Assembly: GCF_910592395.1 (NCBI RefSeq)
Contig: NC_088312.1
Span: 4,772,001 to 4,836,000, forward strand
DNA: 64,000 nt
Source: Lineus longissimus
Lineage: Eukaryota > Nemertea > Pilidiophora > Heteronemertea > Lineidae
Reading direction: 5' to 3'
A program made the translations under genes and the position numbers. A model generated the notes under the pieces. The model was not told the origin of the DNA. It made no database searches and saw only the letters and a list, made by a program, of their open reading frames with translations. Numbering within the stretch: position 1 is the first letter of the stretch; every line of letters begins with the position of its first letter. Shown one piece after another: positions 40,911 to 54,200 of the stretch.

Positions 40911-41269
40911 AAATTTTTCAGGGAGATGAAAAAGTTCTGAGGGAGGACATAGACAGCTTGAGGCTGACACTTCAGGGCAAGCCTCACAGTGGGCTGGTCA
41001 CAGCGTCCATCCTTGAGGACGCAAAATAAAAGACCCCGTTGAAAAAATTAGCCAGGTCAGGGCAGACGCCAGTAGGCCTGTTGTTTGTGGGCATTGTCTT
41101 GGAGCTGGGGCAGTACTTCAGGGCACTAGGATTGACCTTCCACCCCAAGCAGTGGCCATCCCTGATCAAAACCAGCATCTCGCTTGGACAAAACGTCTCC
41201 ATGCAGGGGGTTGATGAGTCAACGAGAGACGCTAATACCACAGATGCCCTATTCACCTGGCAAGGCTAA
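40911..41269 (+). pseudogene. Coding-like frame with one in-frame TAA
   Basis: A plus-strand frame is open for about 38 codons from 40911, is interrupted by one TAA at 41027-41029, and continues 79 codons to a TAA at 41267-41269. It can begin after an acceptor-like ttttcag at 40915-40921. The peptide looks protein-like on both sides of the stop (VLREDIDSLRLTLQGKPHSG; then ARSGQTPVGLLFVG and LGLTFHPKQWPSLIKTSI). Local GC is higher than in the surroundings. I do not recognise the family. A decayed exon, retrocopy or mobile-element remnant is likely. Confidence 0.35.
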
Positions 41270-44100
41270 TTCTTTGGTCATTACAAAAGTATGCCAATGT
41301 TTTTCAATTCAGATGATGAGAATGACACAGCAGAGGGTCAGCAATTTCCTTTTTATGAATTTTCGTGTCGACTATCTACATACCCTCGCCCTTAACCCAA
41401 TGCCAATACAAGTATGGACATTTGTCTCCAGTACAAAGTTTTATGAAGATGACAGAATGAAATGATAGGGGGGTTGCTTTTTTCATGATTAGCAAACATC
41501 ATACAGAGTACTGGTATCTAAAACAAAATTGATTTCACTGTAACTTTCCTTAAAGTTGATGAGCAAAAACCACAGCAAACATTTCCAACCAGCCAGGTAG
41601 GTCAGATTAAGTTACCCTTTCCTTTAACTGAGATAATCAGTCACATGAAGACCAACAATCTGACCCCTCAGCTCCAGCCTATTGCACTATTCTCAATTTT
41701 GATCATTATTTCGAAAATTCTATTCAATTGAGAAAGAAATGGCATCGATAAAACACACTGATAGAGATCAGTGAGATCAGTGAGTGTATAGAGCAAAACT
41801 GAAAACCTGGAAAGTACTGTCAGCATGATGGCCCCTCATCAATAGATATTGTTGGCTAATTATCTGCCTATCATTAGCTGAGAATAAAGCAACAAGGAAA
41901 GAGAAATTGTGGGCCTAGGTCAATTTTGGGAGTCACCCTCAAGTATGGGATTATGAATGAACTGTACCGAGAGCGAAAATATCTCTATTCAGATCCAAGA
42001 ATGTTCACTGCAATGTCATTGGCTTTAATGAGAGTCTTAACAGCAAGGGGGTGAATTTAGCTGTGAATGTACTCAGGCGTTATAAGGTATCTGTTTTTGT
42101 AAGTATTTATATGATAAATAATAATCAAATAGAACTGCTGGAAGCGTCTAGAGGTCTTGTCAATGACACCATGGGATCATCGTTTCAAGCAAAGGCCGCA
42201 AAGTTTTTTCAGAGTTGAACCGGGTAATCAGTGCAAGTTGAGAATGATTCCGTTACACAATTGTTCACCCCACACTATCTCCCTTTCACTGAAGTACTTG
42301 CAAACAACATATATGACTGATCTTCTCAAATCACCTAAAAAGGAAAGTGTCAGCATAAAACATGGCGTTCAGTTGGTGGTCCCTTTGACATGAAAGGAAA
42401 CGAAGTTAGACCTGTACATAGAAAGCTTGTTTGAGAGGAATAAAGTACATGTATGTTATGAACCTTTCTATTCTAAAGTTGATAAAAGCACTGATCTTAA
42501 TCATGGTTCTGTTATTGGTAACCCGGCATTCACTGAAAATATCAAAAAAAATTGAGACCAATTATTGACTCCCATTAGTTTTTTTTGGTTAAAATTGCAA
42601 GCTCTTACATGTTAAGTCTGATTTAAAGCTCATATGGCACTGATGACATCACTAATCAAGACACCTCTGTTAGGACACCCTTGAGACTGACAAAATTAAA
42701 GCTGTCCTTGAGAGGGAAGTTTCCTGATTATAGAGGTCAAATTGTTCAGAAAAACTGATTTGGGACCAAACCACTTTCGAGAGGACATCCTGCTAACAGA
42801 GGTGTCTACTAAGGGAGGTTCCACTGTAATTCAAGGACTAAGTAATGGCAATGATGAGCTACCCAACTATTACCAATCAAGGATGAGAAACAAGCAGTTT
42901 AGAATTGTGAATAAGAACAGCTAATCAACTTCTTACACTGGGTTTAAATCTTTGTCTGAACCTTGTAACAAAACTGACAATTTTCATCTCCTTTCCTAGC
43001 TGACAATTTTCATCTTCTTTCATTGCTGACCACCAACATAATAATAGTTAAGAATATTCAAAGAATATGAACCTTATCTTGAAATCATTTGCATTGTTTC
43101 GTCAAAACAGCTGTCCAATTTAAAACTTCTTCAAAATGGCCAACAATCAACTTTACTCAATGGTTACAAATCATTTAGCATACTGTCGCCACAATTACCA
43201 GCCGCTAACAAGGTGGAAATGATGGGGGAACCAGCGCCCCTCACTGGGAGGTTCAAGGGTCCACAGAGAAGGGGGTAAAGTGGCAGATAGTCTCGTGAAA
43301 CTTGATCTAAGTTAGCAGGGATTATGAGTTCAGGGGTCGAGGACGTCAAGCTGGGGTCCTGGGACCTCTACAGCTGCTTCTGGTCTGCTTCACAAATGCA
43401 ACTGTTGTTGTTATCATGCAAGACCGATTTGTGGAAATATCCCAGCAGAAGAACTATTGTTTGCAGACCAATTTCCTCCAGGTTTGGCTTTTCCACGTCT
43501 TATACTAATGCTGAGAACTGAAATTCTATATTGCACAAGTACAGGTTGCTATATGAATCAGAGTCCGAATCAAAATCAGAATGAAAAGATTCGTAAAAGT
43601 TCGTATAAGTTCAAAATTCAGAAAAACTTTCAAAGCCAAAATTTTTTTGGGGCTGATGATGTAAATTACAGCATATCCCCATTGTAAGGATATCTATATC
43701 TCTACTGTTATGATGCCACTATTATGCTATTATTGGCGTGTCCACTGCATCGTCTTTTGTAGAGCTGGTGTCTCCTGCTGATAGTTTAAAGAACTAAACT
43801 TGATGCGGTCATGTTAGGAAGTGTGGGATGACCCGATTTCATAGACCACACCACAGCTGATACAGTAAACCTGGTCGGTTACAAAATCACCCTTTAAGCC
43901 TACTGGGAGGCGGGAGGATGAAGACGACAAGAAAAGACAAAGTCACAATCAAGACCACCTAGAATGGACAATCAGGATGAGCAGGGGCGGATGGACTAGG
44001 CCTAATCATCATTTTCATCAAAAAGGGTAGCATCACCATATACCATGTGTCTATTGTACACTAGTCCATAGTCCGGGACGATCGTTGTCATGATGTACTC
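41270..44100. other. Non-coding region with a small inverted-repeat element
   Basis: No exon is supported. The stretch contains the inverted-repeat element at 42655-42832 and a short CT-rich duplication near 42990-43025 (GACAATTTTCATCT twice). Confidence 0.5.
42655..42832. mobile_element. Small MITE-like element
   Basis: GACACCTCTGTTAG (42660-42673) and CTAACAGAGGTGTC (42793-42806) are a perfect 14-bp inverted pair, and flanking bases pair imperfectly. The outer right part, AAGGGAGGTTCCACTGTA, resembles the terminus of widespread small DNA transposon derivatives. No transposase is present. Exact ends and target duplication are uncertain. Confidence 0.5.
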
Positions 44101-45339
44101 TGTCTCTGCGTTAGTAACTACTCAGCGTTACCAGTGGTTAAATTTGTGCACTCCAACACTGGGTACGTAAAGTTTGTAAAAATATGCAAACTAAAATATA
44201 TGCTGCAGTGCATAACCCATCTCCTTTTCGCTTCAATTCGGCCCCGAGCTATATTCTGAGTACACACTACAGCCTTCAGCTCCACGTGCGCAGGACTACT
44301 ACTTGCAGCTGCCTCCCTCTTTCGGTTGCTAGGGAAACCGATTGCGCAATACCATTTATAGTTGTTATCGTCGTTGCTCTTATTTACCACGCAGACCGTA
44401 CAATGCGCGGCACTGCTATGACTGGCTCCCATGCCGACTTAACGGCGGTGAACATCAGCCATCCTAAAGTCTCATCCTGTTGAGGATACATAATACGCAA
44501 AACGCCGGCTGGTCGACATAGCCATGAAATAATCAGGAGTTCATCCAAATTTTCCACACAATTTTTCACTGATTAACCTTTGAGTAACCTTTTATTTAAA
44601 ATGATGAATAAATCGACAGGTATTCGACACTACCTATTTTTAAGGTCGATGGATAGAAAAAGCTCGATACAAAAGAAGCGGCGACCTCTGGTGACGGGGC
44701 GTCGATCGGGGGAGGAGGGCATGTTGAGGGTTAAGATGTCCAGCAAGCAGGCTGTCAAGAGTTCCGCCAGTCGCCACTTTGTGTTGGTAACTGTGGACAT
44801 GCTGGCGGATGACTGTCTTGTTGATGGAATCGGAAATGATGAACAACAACAGTTTTAAGGTCATACGAGCTTGAGTACGCTATTTATTGTGAGCCAAAAC
44901 GTCTAACCATCAAGAACAAGGAGCCAAACAACATTCATAGGCCTACTTCTTGCAGTAGGCCCATGCAAGTCTAAAAGGTCGAACACCAGTAACTGCGTAA
45001 AACTGCTCGCGGTCGGGCTTGCGGCATCCACTCTATGGTTGGTTGCGACACTTTCTTTGTTCTGATCATTCCTTCAAACGGACATAAGTCCCCAAATAAC
45101 ATCCCAACTTAGCTTATTATATCAGTATACATTGCAAGCAGTTTCAATATCAATAGCGTTTTGGTTAATGTCTACTGCCTCGAGAGTGTAATAAAGGGTT
45201 TCTATGTAGGCAGCAGCAAGTAACCCAGTCAGAGTCTCTTATAGTATATCGATTAAGTCTCTCCTATCTTATATTACATCAAACTGGCCATATTCTCACC
45301 AGGACTATATTTACAAATGAAGTCACACGACCAAGACCC
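44101..45339. other. CpG-richer region downstream of the aminopeptidase
   Basis: 44100-44870 is CpG-richer than its surroundings, and both strands hold 60-100-codon frames, none recognisable or bounded by splice sites. A perfect 8-bp hairpin (GGCCTACT/AGTAGGCC, 6-base loop) lies at 44940-44961. Just below 45340 is the aminopeptidase 3' untranslated region on the minus strand, with an AATATA-type possible poly-A word near 45270. Confidence 0.35.
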
Positions 45340-48300
45340 CTAACTGTTTGCATAAGCCACCTGAATACCCTCCTGCCTATAGTCTTCGTATATTTCATTT
45401 AGCCAATCGATGACTTTCTTGCCATCATTCTGAAGCCAATCTATATTGGTTTGCATCACCTCAAGGGCCTGCTCTATGAAATATTTATGCGATCCATCCT
45501 TCTCTTTCGGGTTTTTCTCCAGCCACTCCAGGAGCTGAAATAAGAAATTATGTGTAGTTTGGTGGCGCTGGCGTGAAAAATGTAGGTGTTTCCTTTATCT
45601 ACTCGAACATTGCGATCAAAAGCATCTTGACACTCAAGATGCTGAGACTGCAACATCCCTACGATCTCTTGCACTGTCATGTTACATGCGGATCGGACAC
45701 ATTAAGGGAAAATCCACACCAACATCAATTTTTTTTTCGGACATGAATCCATGTGTTCTTTCGTCGACCCTGCCAAGAGACCCAGGATCCACCGTGTCAA
45801 GAGCGGACCGGGTGCCAGGTTGACTGACCGAGCCCAATCTAGTGTTCGTCTTGTCTGTATCGGGTTTTGACGGCGTCTTATCCCTACATGTTATTGACCG
45901 ACATCTATAGCTACAAAACATGGAAGAAGTCAAAAAGCAGTCAAAACCACACTTTGTATCTCAATCTAGTTCAGAGTTTTTGAAAGCATCCGTAGTCTTA
46001 ACTGCTATTGAACAATAAATAAATACCATATCTTGATCTTCTTTAGTCGAAAGTTTTTCACAGACTGAATCCAAGACATAGTTTCTGAAGAAAAAAAACG
46101 TGATGATATTACCTGTGTGAATATTTCCTGTAAACTACATGTATATGAAAGTAACTGACCACTCATTCTGACCCATCACGGGGCCAAACTAAGTCCGTGG
46201 TATGATGGAAGAATTACTTTATTTACAGAACACTGGTTAATTGGTAAGATATGGGCGGTTATTTCCGCATAAATAGAGGTTGTCTCAAATAGACATTTTA
46301 TGTCGTGTTATAACTCGAATAGACGTTTGGTGGCGCTTTTCAAATAGACATACACTCAAAAAGACGTTTGGTGGCGCTCGTATCTCAAATAAACATATTG
46401 TCGTGTTTTCTGATTTTTGTGTATAACTCAAATAGACGTTTGGTGGCGCTTTTCAAATAGACATACACTCAAATAGACGTTTGGTGGCGCTCGTATCTCA
46501 AATAAACATATATTGTCGTGTTTTCTGATTTGTGTGTATAACTCAAATAGACGTTTGGTTGCGCTTTTCAAATAGACATACACTCAAATAGACGTTTGGT
46601 GGCGCTCGTATCTCAAATAAACATATTGTCGTGTTTTCTGATTTTTGTGTATAACTCAAATAGACGTTTGGTGGCGCTTTTCAAATAGACATACACTCAA
46701 ATAGACGTTTGGTGGCGCTTTATTTGAGATACGAGCGCCACCAAACGTCTATTTGAGTGTATGTCTATTTGAGATACGACACAATATGTTTATTTCAGGT
46801 ACGTCTCCGTTAAAACGAGCGCCACCAAACGTCTATTCGAGTCATAACACGACATAAAATGTCAGTCTATTTGAGACAACCTCTATTTATGCGGAAATAA
46901 CCGATGGGCGGTTATTTCCGCATAAATAGAGGTTGTCTCAAATAGACATTTTATGTCGTGTTATAACTCGAATAGACGTTTGGTGGCGCTTTTCAAATAG
47001 ACATACACTCAAAAAGACGTTTGGTGGCGCTCGTATCTCAAATAAACATATTGTCGTGTTTTCTGATTTTTGTGTATAACTCAAATAGACGTTTTGTGGC
47101 GCTTTTCAAATAGACATACACTCAAATAGACGTTTGGTGGCGCTTGTATCTCAAATAAACATATATTGTCGTGTTTTCTGATTTGTGTGTATAACTCAAA
47201 TAGACGTTTGGTTGCGCTTTTCAAATAGACATACACTCAAATAGACGTTTGGTGGCGCTCGTATCTCAAATAAACATATATTGTCGTGTTTTCTGATTTG
47301 TGTGTATAACTCAAATAGACGTTTGGTGGCGCTTTTCAAATAGACATACACTCAAATAGACGTTTGGTGGCGCTCGTATCTCAAATAAACATATTGTCGT
47401 GTTTTCTGATTTTTGTAGGTGACCAGCCGACTTTAATACTAGTCTGGACCACCTTCTTTTGTTCTCAGAAAATAACACATATCAAATACATGTATAACAC
47501 AGTGAAGATGAGAATAATGCAAAAAGGAACATACTCTCGTGTCTCGTTCCATCTCTCGAGGACTATTTTAAGCGCAACACGACCTCCGACCGGATTTTTG
47601 GCCACGTTCGAGAATACCGTGTATACGTTGCTGCCACGATCTAACTCGAGCTCTAAATATCTAAAACAAATAAGAAAGTTAATGAAAGATACCAATCTTT
47701 TCAGGTTTCACTTATTCAAACAGAATCAAAGGAACCCATACATTAAACCGTAGACGAATATGTGTGGAGAAGAGGGAACAATTAAAAGGGAGCATTTATG
47801 GAGAGGGAGAAGCTTAGAAAATAAGGTCGGACTATACATGTTTTTTATAGTGATATTCGTTATATTGAACGCCAAGAACCGTTTAGAAAAGAACACAACT
47901 AAATAATTTGCATATAAGTACAGGCGATCACCTCAGAACCACCTGCAATTTCAGTACAGTATATCGGCCGAATCAGAGGCATCCTGAAGCTCAGGCCAAC
48001 ACTCGGCACTATCGACCGTGTTCGAGGGGAGGAGGATACGGCTGACTGTGGATTTTCGAGAATGACTCAGTGGCGAAACAAGGCCAGGCTTTGATGCTTT
48101 GGCGACCTCCTTGAAACGCCACTGAGGCCAGCCAGACCTGCTTACTTCTGAGCATGATCAGCGAAACCATGGAACGACGTATTCAACGTTGAGAAGTTGA
48201 TATACCATGTATCAAGATTGTTGACCATGTTGACACGTAACAAGACTTCGGTCTACATGTATTGATTAAAATGAAGTAAACAGCTCACCTCCTAAGTACC

Positions 48301-51274
48301 CATTCTTCTCTACTACAAGACAAGCCCAAAGTAATATCGTTGACAAGGGAATTATAGACGCCACCATTTTTTTGATATTCATGAAGATACATAGCATAGA
48401 CTTTGTCCCAGGTATCCACAGTGCTACTCTTTACTACTGAGCAGTAGACAGTCCTACGAGCTTCCGCCGGAATTCTGGAATCAAGAAATCGTTATGTCAA
48501 ACTAAAGCCTGAGAAACTATATTTTACCATGGCGGGCAAATACGTCCCTGAAAATGTGGTGACCGATTTTTACCTCACGAAGGCCATTACATCCCCTCCC
48601 TCACCTCTAGAGCCAAGACAAAAAGGCTTGCTGCAGGCCTATATGATGTGAATAATGTGCACGCATTTCTAGACGTTTACATACAAAGTAATTAACATCG
48701 GACCAAATATCGATCCCTGAGGAACTCCACGTAGTCAGCAGTAAAAACATCTAAATCTAAAATGACGCACGGCACATCAGATTGAGTCGATGATTACTCC
48801 AAACGATGGATCATATTGTGAGATGGATCATCATGTTAAAAGGTACCGATTCCTAATCACAGTTCTATATGATGCTTTTTAAGTGAAAAGCAAGAAGTTT
48901 GTATACACCTTGCACTGGGTTGTTTATAGCCATTCCTACTCACGGTGTGGTCGTCGCATCCTTGAACATGTCCTGTGCCTTTTTCAAACAAGGCTTATAG
49001 TCATAGTGGCAAACTGTCGCAAGTATCAGGCCCATCAGCTCCCTGAAAGAAATATGATGATCTGAATCGACATGTTCACACATTATTTCAAATCATACAT
49101 CTTAAAGGGACATACATGTAGCATGCAATATGTTGGTTTTTTACACGAATTTGACTTCCAGCTTGATAATGACTTCTCCAAACAGGATCACTGAAGAATC
49201 ACTGAACTACAGCATAGCTACAGTGCACTTGAACTGAAGGTGCATTTAAAAAAAAACAACCTATTCTATCGCAGCTGCCGGGTCACCTTACTTGCGATGA
49301 TTGGTTATGCCTTTCTCTGTCGCCACATCCCACGCATCGTCACTATACATGTGTCCAATTAACTCCAAAATGTAGGTCTGAAATGCAAAAAAACCGTTCA
49401 ATATCCGATAATGTTCCGATCAGATATGTAGAACTCTCCTGCGTCCATCTTCGACCACCAATAATTCCAATTTTTGCTCTATAAAAACGGTAATCCCGCA
49501 GTATAGATCATGGCCATGACCTTGGCCTAGTGTACGCTGAAAAATAGGTCAAACTGACCCACATTTTTGTCCGATTCCGAGACTGCATGATAAACAATAT
49601 TTACCCTCAGCACTCCATAATGATCCGTATATTGTAGTTTGTCACCGTAGCGTTCGATAGCATTAATGAAAGCAGTCCAAGGATTGGAGTCTTTTTCATT
49701 TTTGAGATAACGGGCCAACTCCAAAGATTTGGAAACGTGAAGTTCGCCGGATCTAGGTAGAAAGGTAGGATATAAGTAATGGTTGCTACGTGTACATATG
49801 TGATCTGTCGGGGAGGGGATGGTGAGAAAGTTTATGGAGTAAGTGAAGAGGGCCCAAGAGACATTTATTTAATTCGGCCGACTGCAGCGCTGATTCGAAG
49901 TCTTTAAAGGAGTATAGCAAAGTGGTAAGATAATTTCCTGATAGCATAGTATTATATAAATCGTAAAATGTATCACATTAAATACAGGAGTTCTAACTCG
50001 TTTTACGGTTAACAGAAGAATGGTTGTAGAATCCTTACTTCACAAGTAAAACTGTGTCGTAAATAATCTCAGCCCGATTTATTGGAGGGATAACCTGAAA
50101 CAGGTAAAATGACAATGTATCATCAAAATACATCAACGTATTACACAGCAGGTCTTATAAAGTGTTGAATGATGAACCTGAAATCTCCGTAGGCCTATGG
50201 TAGATAAAGACGGAGAAGTCGCGTGGGTGTCCTGATATCGTTACCAAAATATATTAGGTAAAAATATGCTGACATGGAAGAATTACCGTGTGGTCCTTGA
50301 TGAGTTGCTCTGCCAGTAACTTCCAATTCGATTCATCATAATTAACGATATAATATCCCTTCATACCGTGGTTACCAAGGATCCAGGTTGTGTCAATATT
50401 ATTGGTGAAATCCAGTTCGGTACTCAGCTCAACTAAAGAAAGAAATGTTTAGTAATGATAACATAAGGAAGATCTCAGGTGGTTCCCTCAAGAAAATCTC
50501 TCCAAAATTGACCAAAACCTTATCCGAATGCTAAAGGTGGCTCGTATAAAAAGTGACGGAAGGTTTGATATATTTCCTTTTATAGAATTCAGAGCAGTAG
50601 TGCCAGGACCAATTAATGATGGAAGTCTGTTTTAAGAAGTTTACTTATAAGTTAGTTTCCAGTCACGAAATGTACGCGTATCCCAAAAACGGGTGAACAT
50701 TCTTCATAATTAAAATCATTACCTTCCGCGCCATGCATCCAAATTGGCGGAGTTTGAACAGCCTCTCCTGTCGCATTGGTTGAGATAAACAGTGGGATAA
50801 CCCAAAGACCTCTGAAAGAAATTGTATAAAGTAAGTAATGAGGGTGGTTATCTAGTTGCAAGCAGACCCAACGTCATTCATAGACCACTACTATATGTAT
50901 TAACGTATGGCTAGCTTATCGAACCCATGTTGACGTTATGCTGTGGTTACAATATTTTGATATTAAAATATTGTATTTCTTGTGCTGATTTTTGCACAAT
51001 TCAGATGTGCTGAAGCGGATGAGCTCAGACAGCGGATGTCAACCCATGCATGTTGAGTCAAAATTTCCTTCCCGATTCCTTACCCGAAATGTGATTTAAA
51101 CTTGTCAGGAATTTCTTTCTTGGGGTCTACGAGGTAGCGCGACTGATTGAGCTTCAAGCCTGTCTCATCATGAAGGATGGTCAAGACTGGGTAGCCGGCC
51201 TGTTGGATCCAAGTAGCCATGAACTCGCCAACATCTACATTCCTTAGATGCAATTGATCGCTGAATTGAAGAGC
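45340..51274 (-). CDS. M1 aminopeptidase exons 11-21 (C-terminal domains)
   Basis: Eleven exons encode the small beta domain (exons 11-13: [21 protein letters not shown] and [12 protein letters not shown]) and the ERAP1-type helical C domain (exons 14-21). The helical domain includes [13 protein letters not shown], the [12 protein letters not shown] pair of cysteines, WDKVYAMY and the final helices LLEWLEKN and [17 protein letters not shown]. The stop codon TAG is at 45342-45340. Exon 20 uses a less common GTATTT donor. Frame and order match family members throughout. The protein ends QVAYANS with no membrane or GPI signal. Confidence 0.92.
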
Positions 51275-54200
51275 CTGAAGAAGACGAAATAAGTGGGGAA
51301 AACAGAGTATTGGTTCATCCTTTCTTGTGATAGATGCGAAATTTATATTCTTTGTAGCGTTTCCTAACCTACTGTGAAAATGTATTTCAGACGAGTATAG
51401 TATTGTACCCTGCGCATGCGAGTCGTTCCAAACAACAGACAACAAAATGAGTTGTCGGGCTCATACCACAGAACAAAATGAGTTGTCGGGCTCATACCAC
51501 AGAACAAAATGAGTTGTCGGGCTCATACCACAGAACAAAATGAGTTGTCGGGCTCATACCACAGAATAAAATGAGTTGTCGGGCTCATACCACAGAACAA
51601 AATGAGTTTTCGGGCTCATACCACAGAACAAAATGAGTTGTCGGGCTCATACCACAGAACAAAATGAGTTGTCGGGCTCATACCACAGAACAAAATGAGT
51701 TGTCGGGCTCATACCACAGAACAAAATGAGTTGTCGGGCTCATACCACAGAACAAAATGAGTTGTCGGGCTCATACCACAGAACAAAATGAGTTGTCGGG
51801 CTCATACCACAGAACAAAATGAGTTTTCGGGCTCATACCACAGAACAAAATGAGTTGTCCCCAACAACAAAGTTACGCTGGTGAGGTAGGCTTTTAGTGT
51901 GGTGGCACTTGGTCTGGCCCAGGCTATGAAGCAAGGTTCGTCTCACTAAACAGCAACGTTTACCTCATTAAACGCGTCATACAGATCATACTGATCAGCG
52001 TTGCCGAATTGATGCGTCTGAAGGAAAATCTGTACGCCATGTTGGAATTCCTTCTCTCCTATCACACCTTCCATCATCTGCAGAACCAAAGAACCCTAGA
52101 AAAGAAGGCGATGTGATCAGGGTATATACTCCAGAGAGTGCGAAATGTTATACATGTAGATATTTTGTTATAGATCTGTTGCATTCACAAAATATTGATG
52201 GCTTGTTGATCCTGCTAATCAGCGCTCGGTTACCTTAGAAAGCATTGGGTGCACTGCAGAGCCAGCCAGCCAGCCAGCCAGCTAACCGAATGTCCGCGAT
52301 CTCGACGGTAAGCTTGACCTACCTTGACGTACGTGATGGAGTCAAAGACCTGGTCGAGTTCAGATTGTCTGACCACACTGTAGTCGATGGGATGAGAGTC
52401 GTGGTAACCATCCATAAAAAAAGCTTGCCTTCGCTTATGCACGTGCGCTTCGACCTGAGGAGGATAACAAGTAATTAGCTCAAAAAAAAACGAACGGACC
52501 TGATACAAAGGAAAAACAAACTGATCGAATAGTGATTGAATACAATTTAGCGGACTTTCGACTGTATTACAAAATGTAACGCCAATGGAGTGAAATTGTA
52601 TTGAGACAACACTGATGCACAGGGCGCATTGTGATATGGCAAGGACAGAATTCATCAGGCTTCCTCCCAGGCCACTTGAACCATGAAGCCTTATCACTTA
52701 CATTACTACTTCGAAACTTGGCCACTTACCGTGCTACTCCCCGGTAAGATATCTTTTGTACTTTTAAAGGTCATAAAACTAGTCATGGCTTCGTTGATCC
52801 AAATATCATTCCACCATTTCGCAGTCACGAGATTTCCGAACCACTGTAAATAATGGATAAACCACTGAAAAGGTGTTCGTCCTTAACCATCTCGTTCTAT
52901 AAACGAAAAGTTGGAATTAGCAATGTTCTTCTCCAACCATTTGCAAGGTAATACAGCCATGCAGTGGGCGTTCTCCCCTGACTGGCAAGTTTTGACCCGA
53001 AGCAATTCTACAATTTCTAGTTCTACAATTTGATAGATAAGCAACAGCAGTTTGCAGTAATAAGCAAATACATGTACAAGTATTCGCCTCCAACCAGTTG
53101 ATAGGAAGGCCCTTCAGTCTACGGTTACTCCCCATTAAAAGCACTGATCAATCAGCAAGTATTCTTCTTCTACAAACTGATATGTTTCTCTATGACCCAA
53201 TACAGTCGAGTTAAATGAGTTCGGTACAGTACAGTACAGTAAGAATGAAGAAAGCGTTTGTACAAGTTTTAGCCAAAATAGTCAAAGAAGGGAACCAGTA
53301 TCATGGAGAATGAGGTAATGTATACTAATAGTGTGCAGCCAAATAAGTAAACATGCATGGGGAAGGAGTTGGTAAGGATTGTTTGGCAAATAAGAAAGAG
53401 GAAGGGACCTTACCTGGTGAGCTACTTCATGGATGACTACATGAGTTACAGACAATCATGTGTCGTAGTTATCACTTCCAGGGTCGAGCGTCAGGCAATA
53501 TACTGCGAAGGCGATCAGGGTCCCAGTGTTCCATTCCGCCACTAGCGAAGTCGGCAAGGCGATATCAAACGAAAAAATTCATGCCGTCAAGGAATTTTAA
53601 GACAAACCCTACCTGGTGAGCTACTTCATGGATGATAATTCCCGTTACTGTTTCCCAGGTGTTGCTATCGTCAACTTTAGGATCGAATGGCAGGCAATAT
53701 GCTGCGTAGGTGATCAGCCCCCAGTTTTCCATTCCACCCCAAGCAAAGTCGGGCACGGCGATATGGTCTAAACGAAAACACTCATATCGTCAAGGAATTT
53801 TTAGGACAGACTCACCTGGTGAGCTACTTCGTGGATGACAACTCCCGTTACTGTTTCCCAGGTGTAGTTATCGTCAACTTTAGGATCGAATGGCAGGCAA
53901 TATGCTGCGTAGGTGATCAGCCCCCAGTTTTCTATTCCACCAGCTAAGAAGTCAGGCACAGCGATGTGGTCTATGTGCAAGCAGTCGATATGATGCTGAG
54001 AAATTTATTTTCAAAACAATACTGGATTCTAACCAAAGAAATTTCTGGCAAGAGTATTCTTAGGTCATCCAGGCAACTGAGCTTGACTGCATCCATTCGT
54101 ACAATGTAGTTACATGCACATGTTTATACTAAACTTCCAAACTTAACTCCTGCTTTGAACTTAGTAGAAAATTAGGCAGGTACATGTACATTGTTTCTAT

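Noticed and set aside
44118-44864. Gene from overlapping 60-100-codon frames on both strands
   Set aside because: They have no domain, no splice signals and no consistent frame. The openness is explained by locally higher GC.
47364-47753. 129-codon plus-strand frame
   Set aside because: It runs from the foldback repeat across the antisense of aminopeptidase exon 19 and has no features of its own.
51440-51858. Regular direct repeats resembling a CRISPR array
   Set aside because: The 31-bp units are head to tail with no unique spacers, in an intron of an animal gene. It is a minisatellite.
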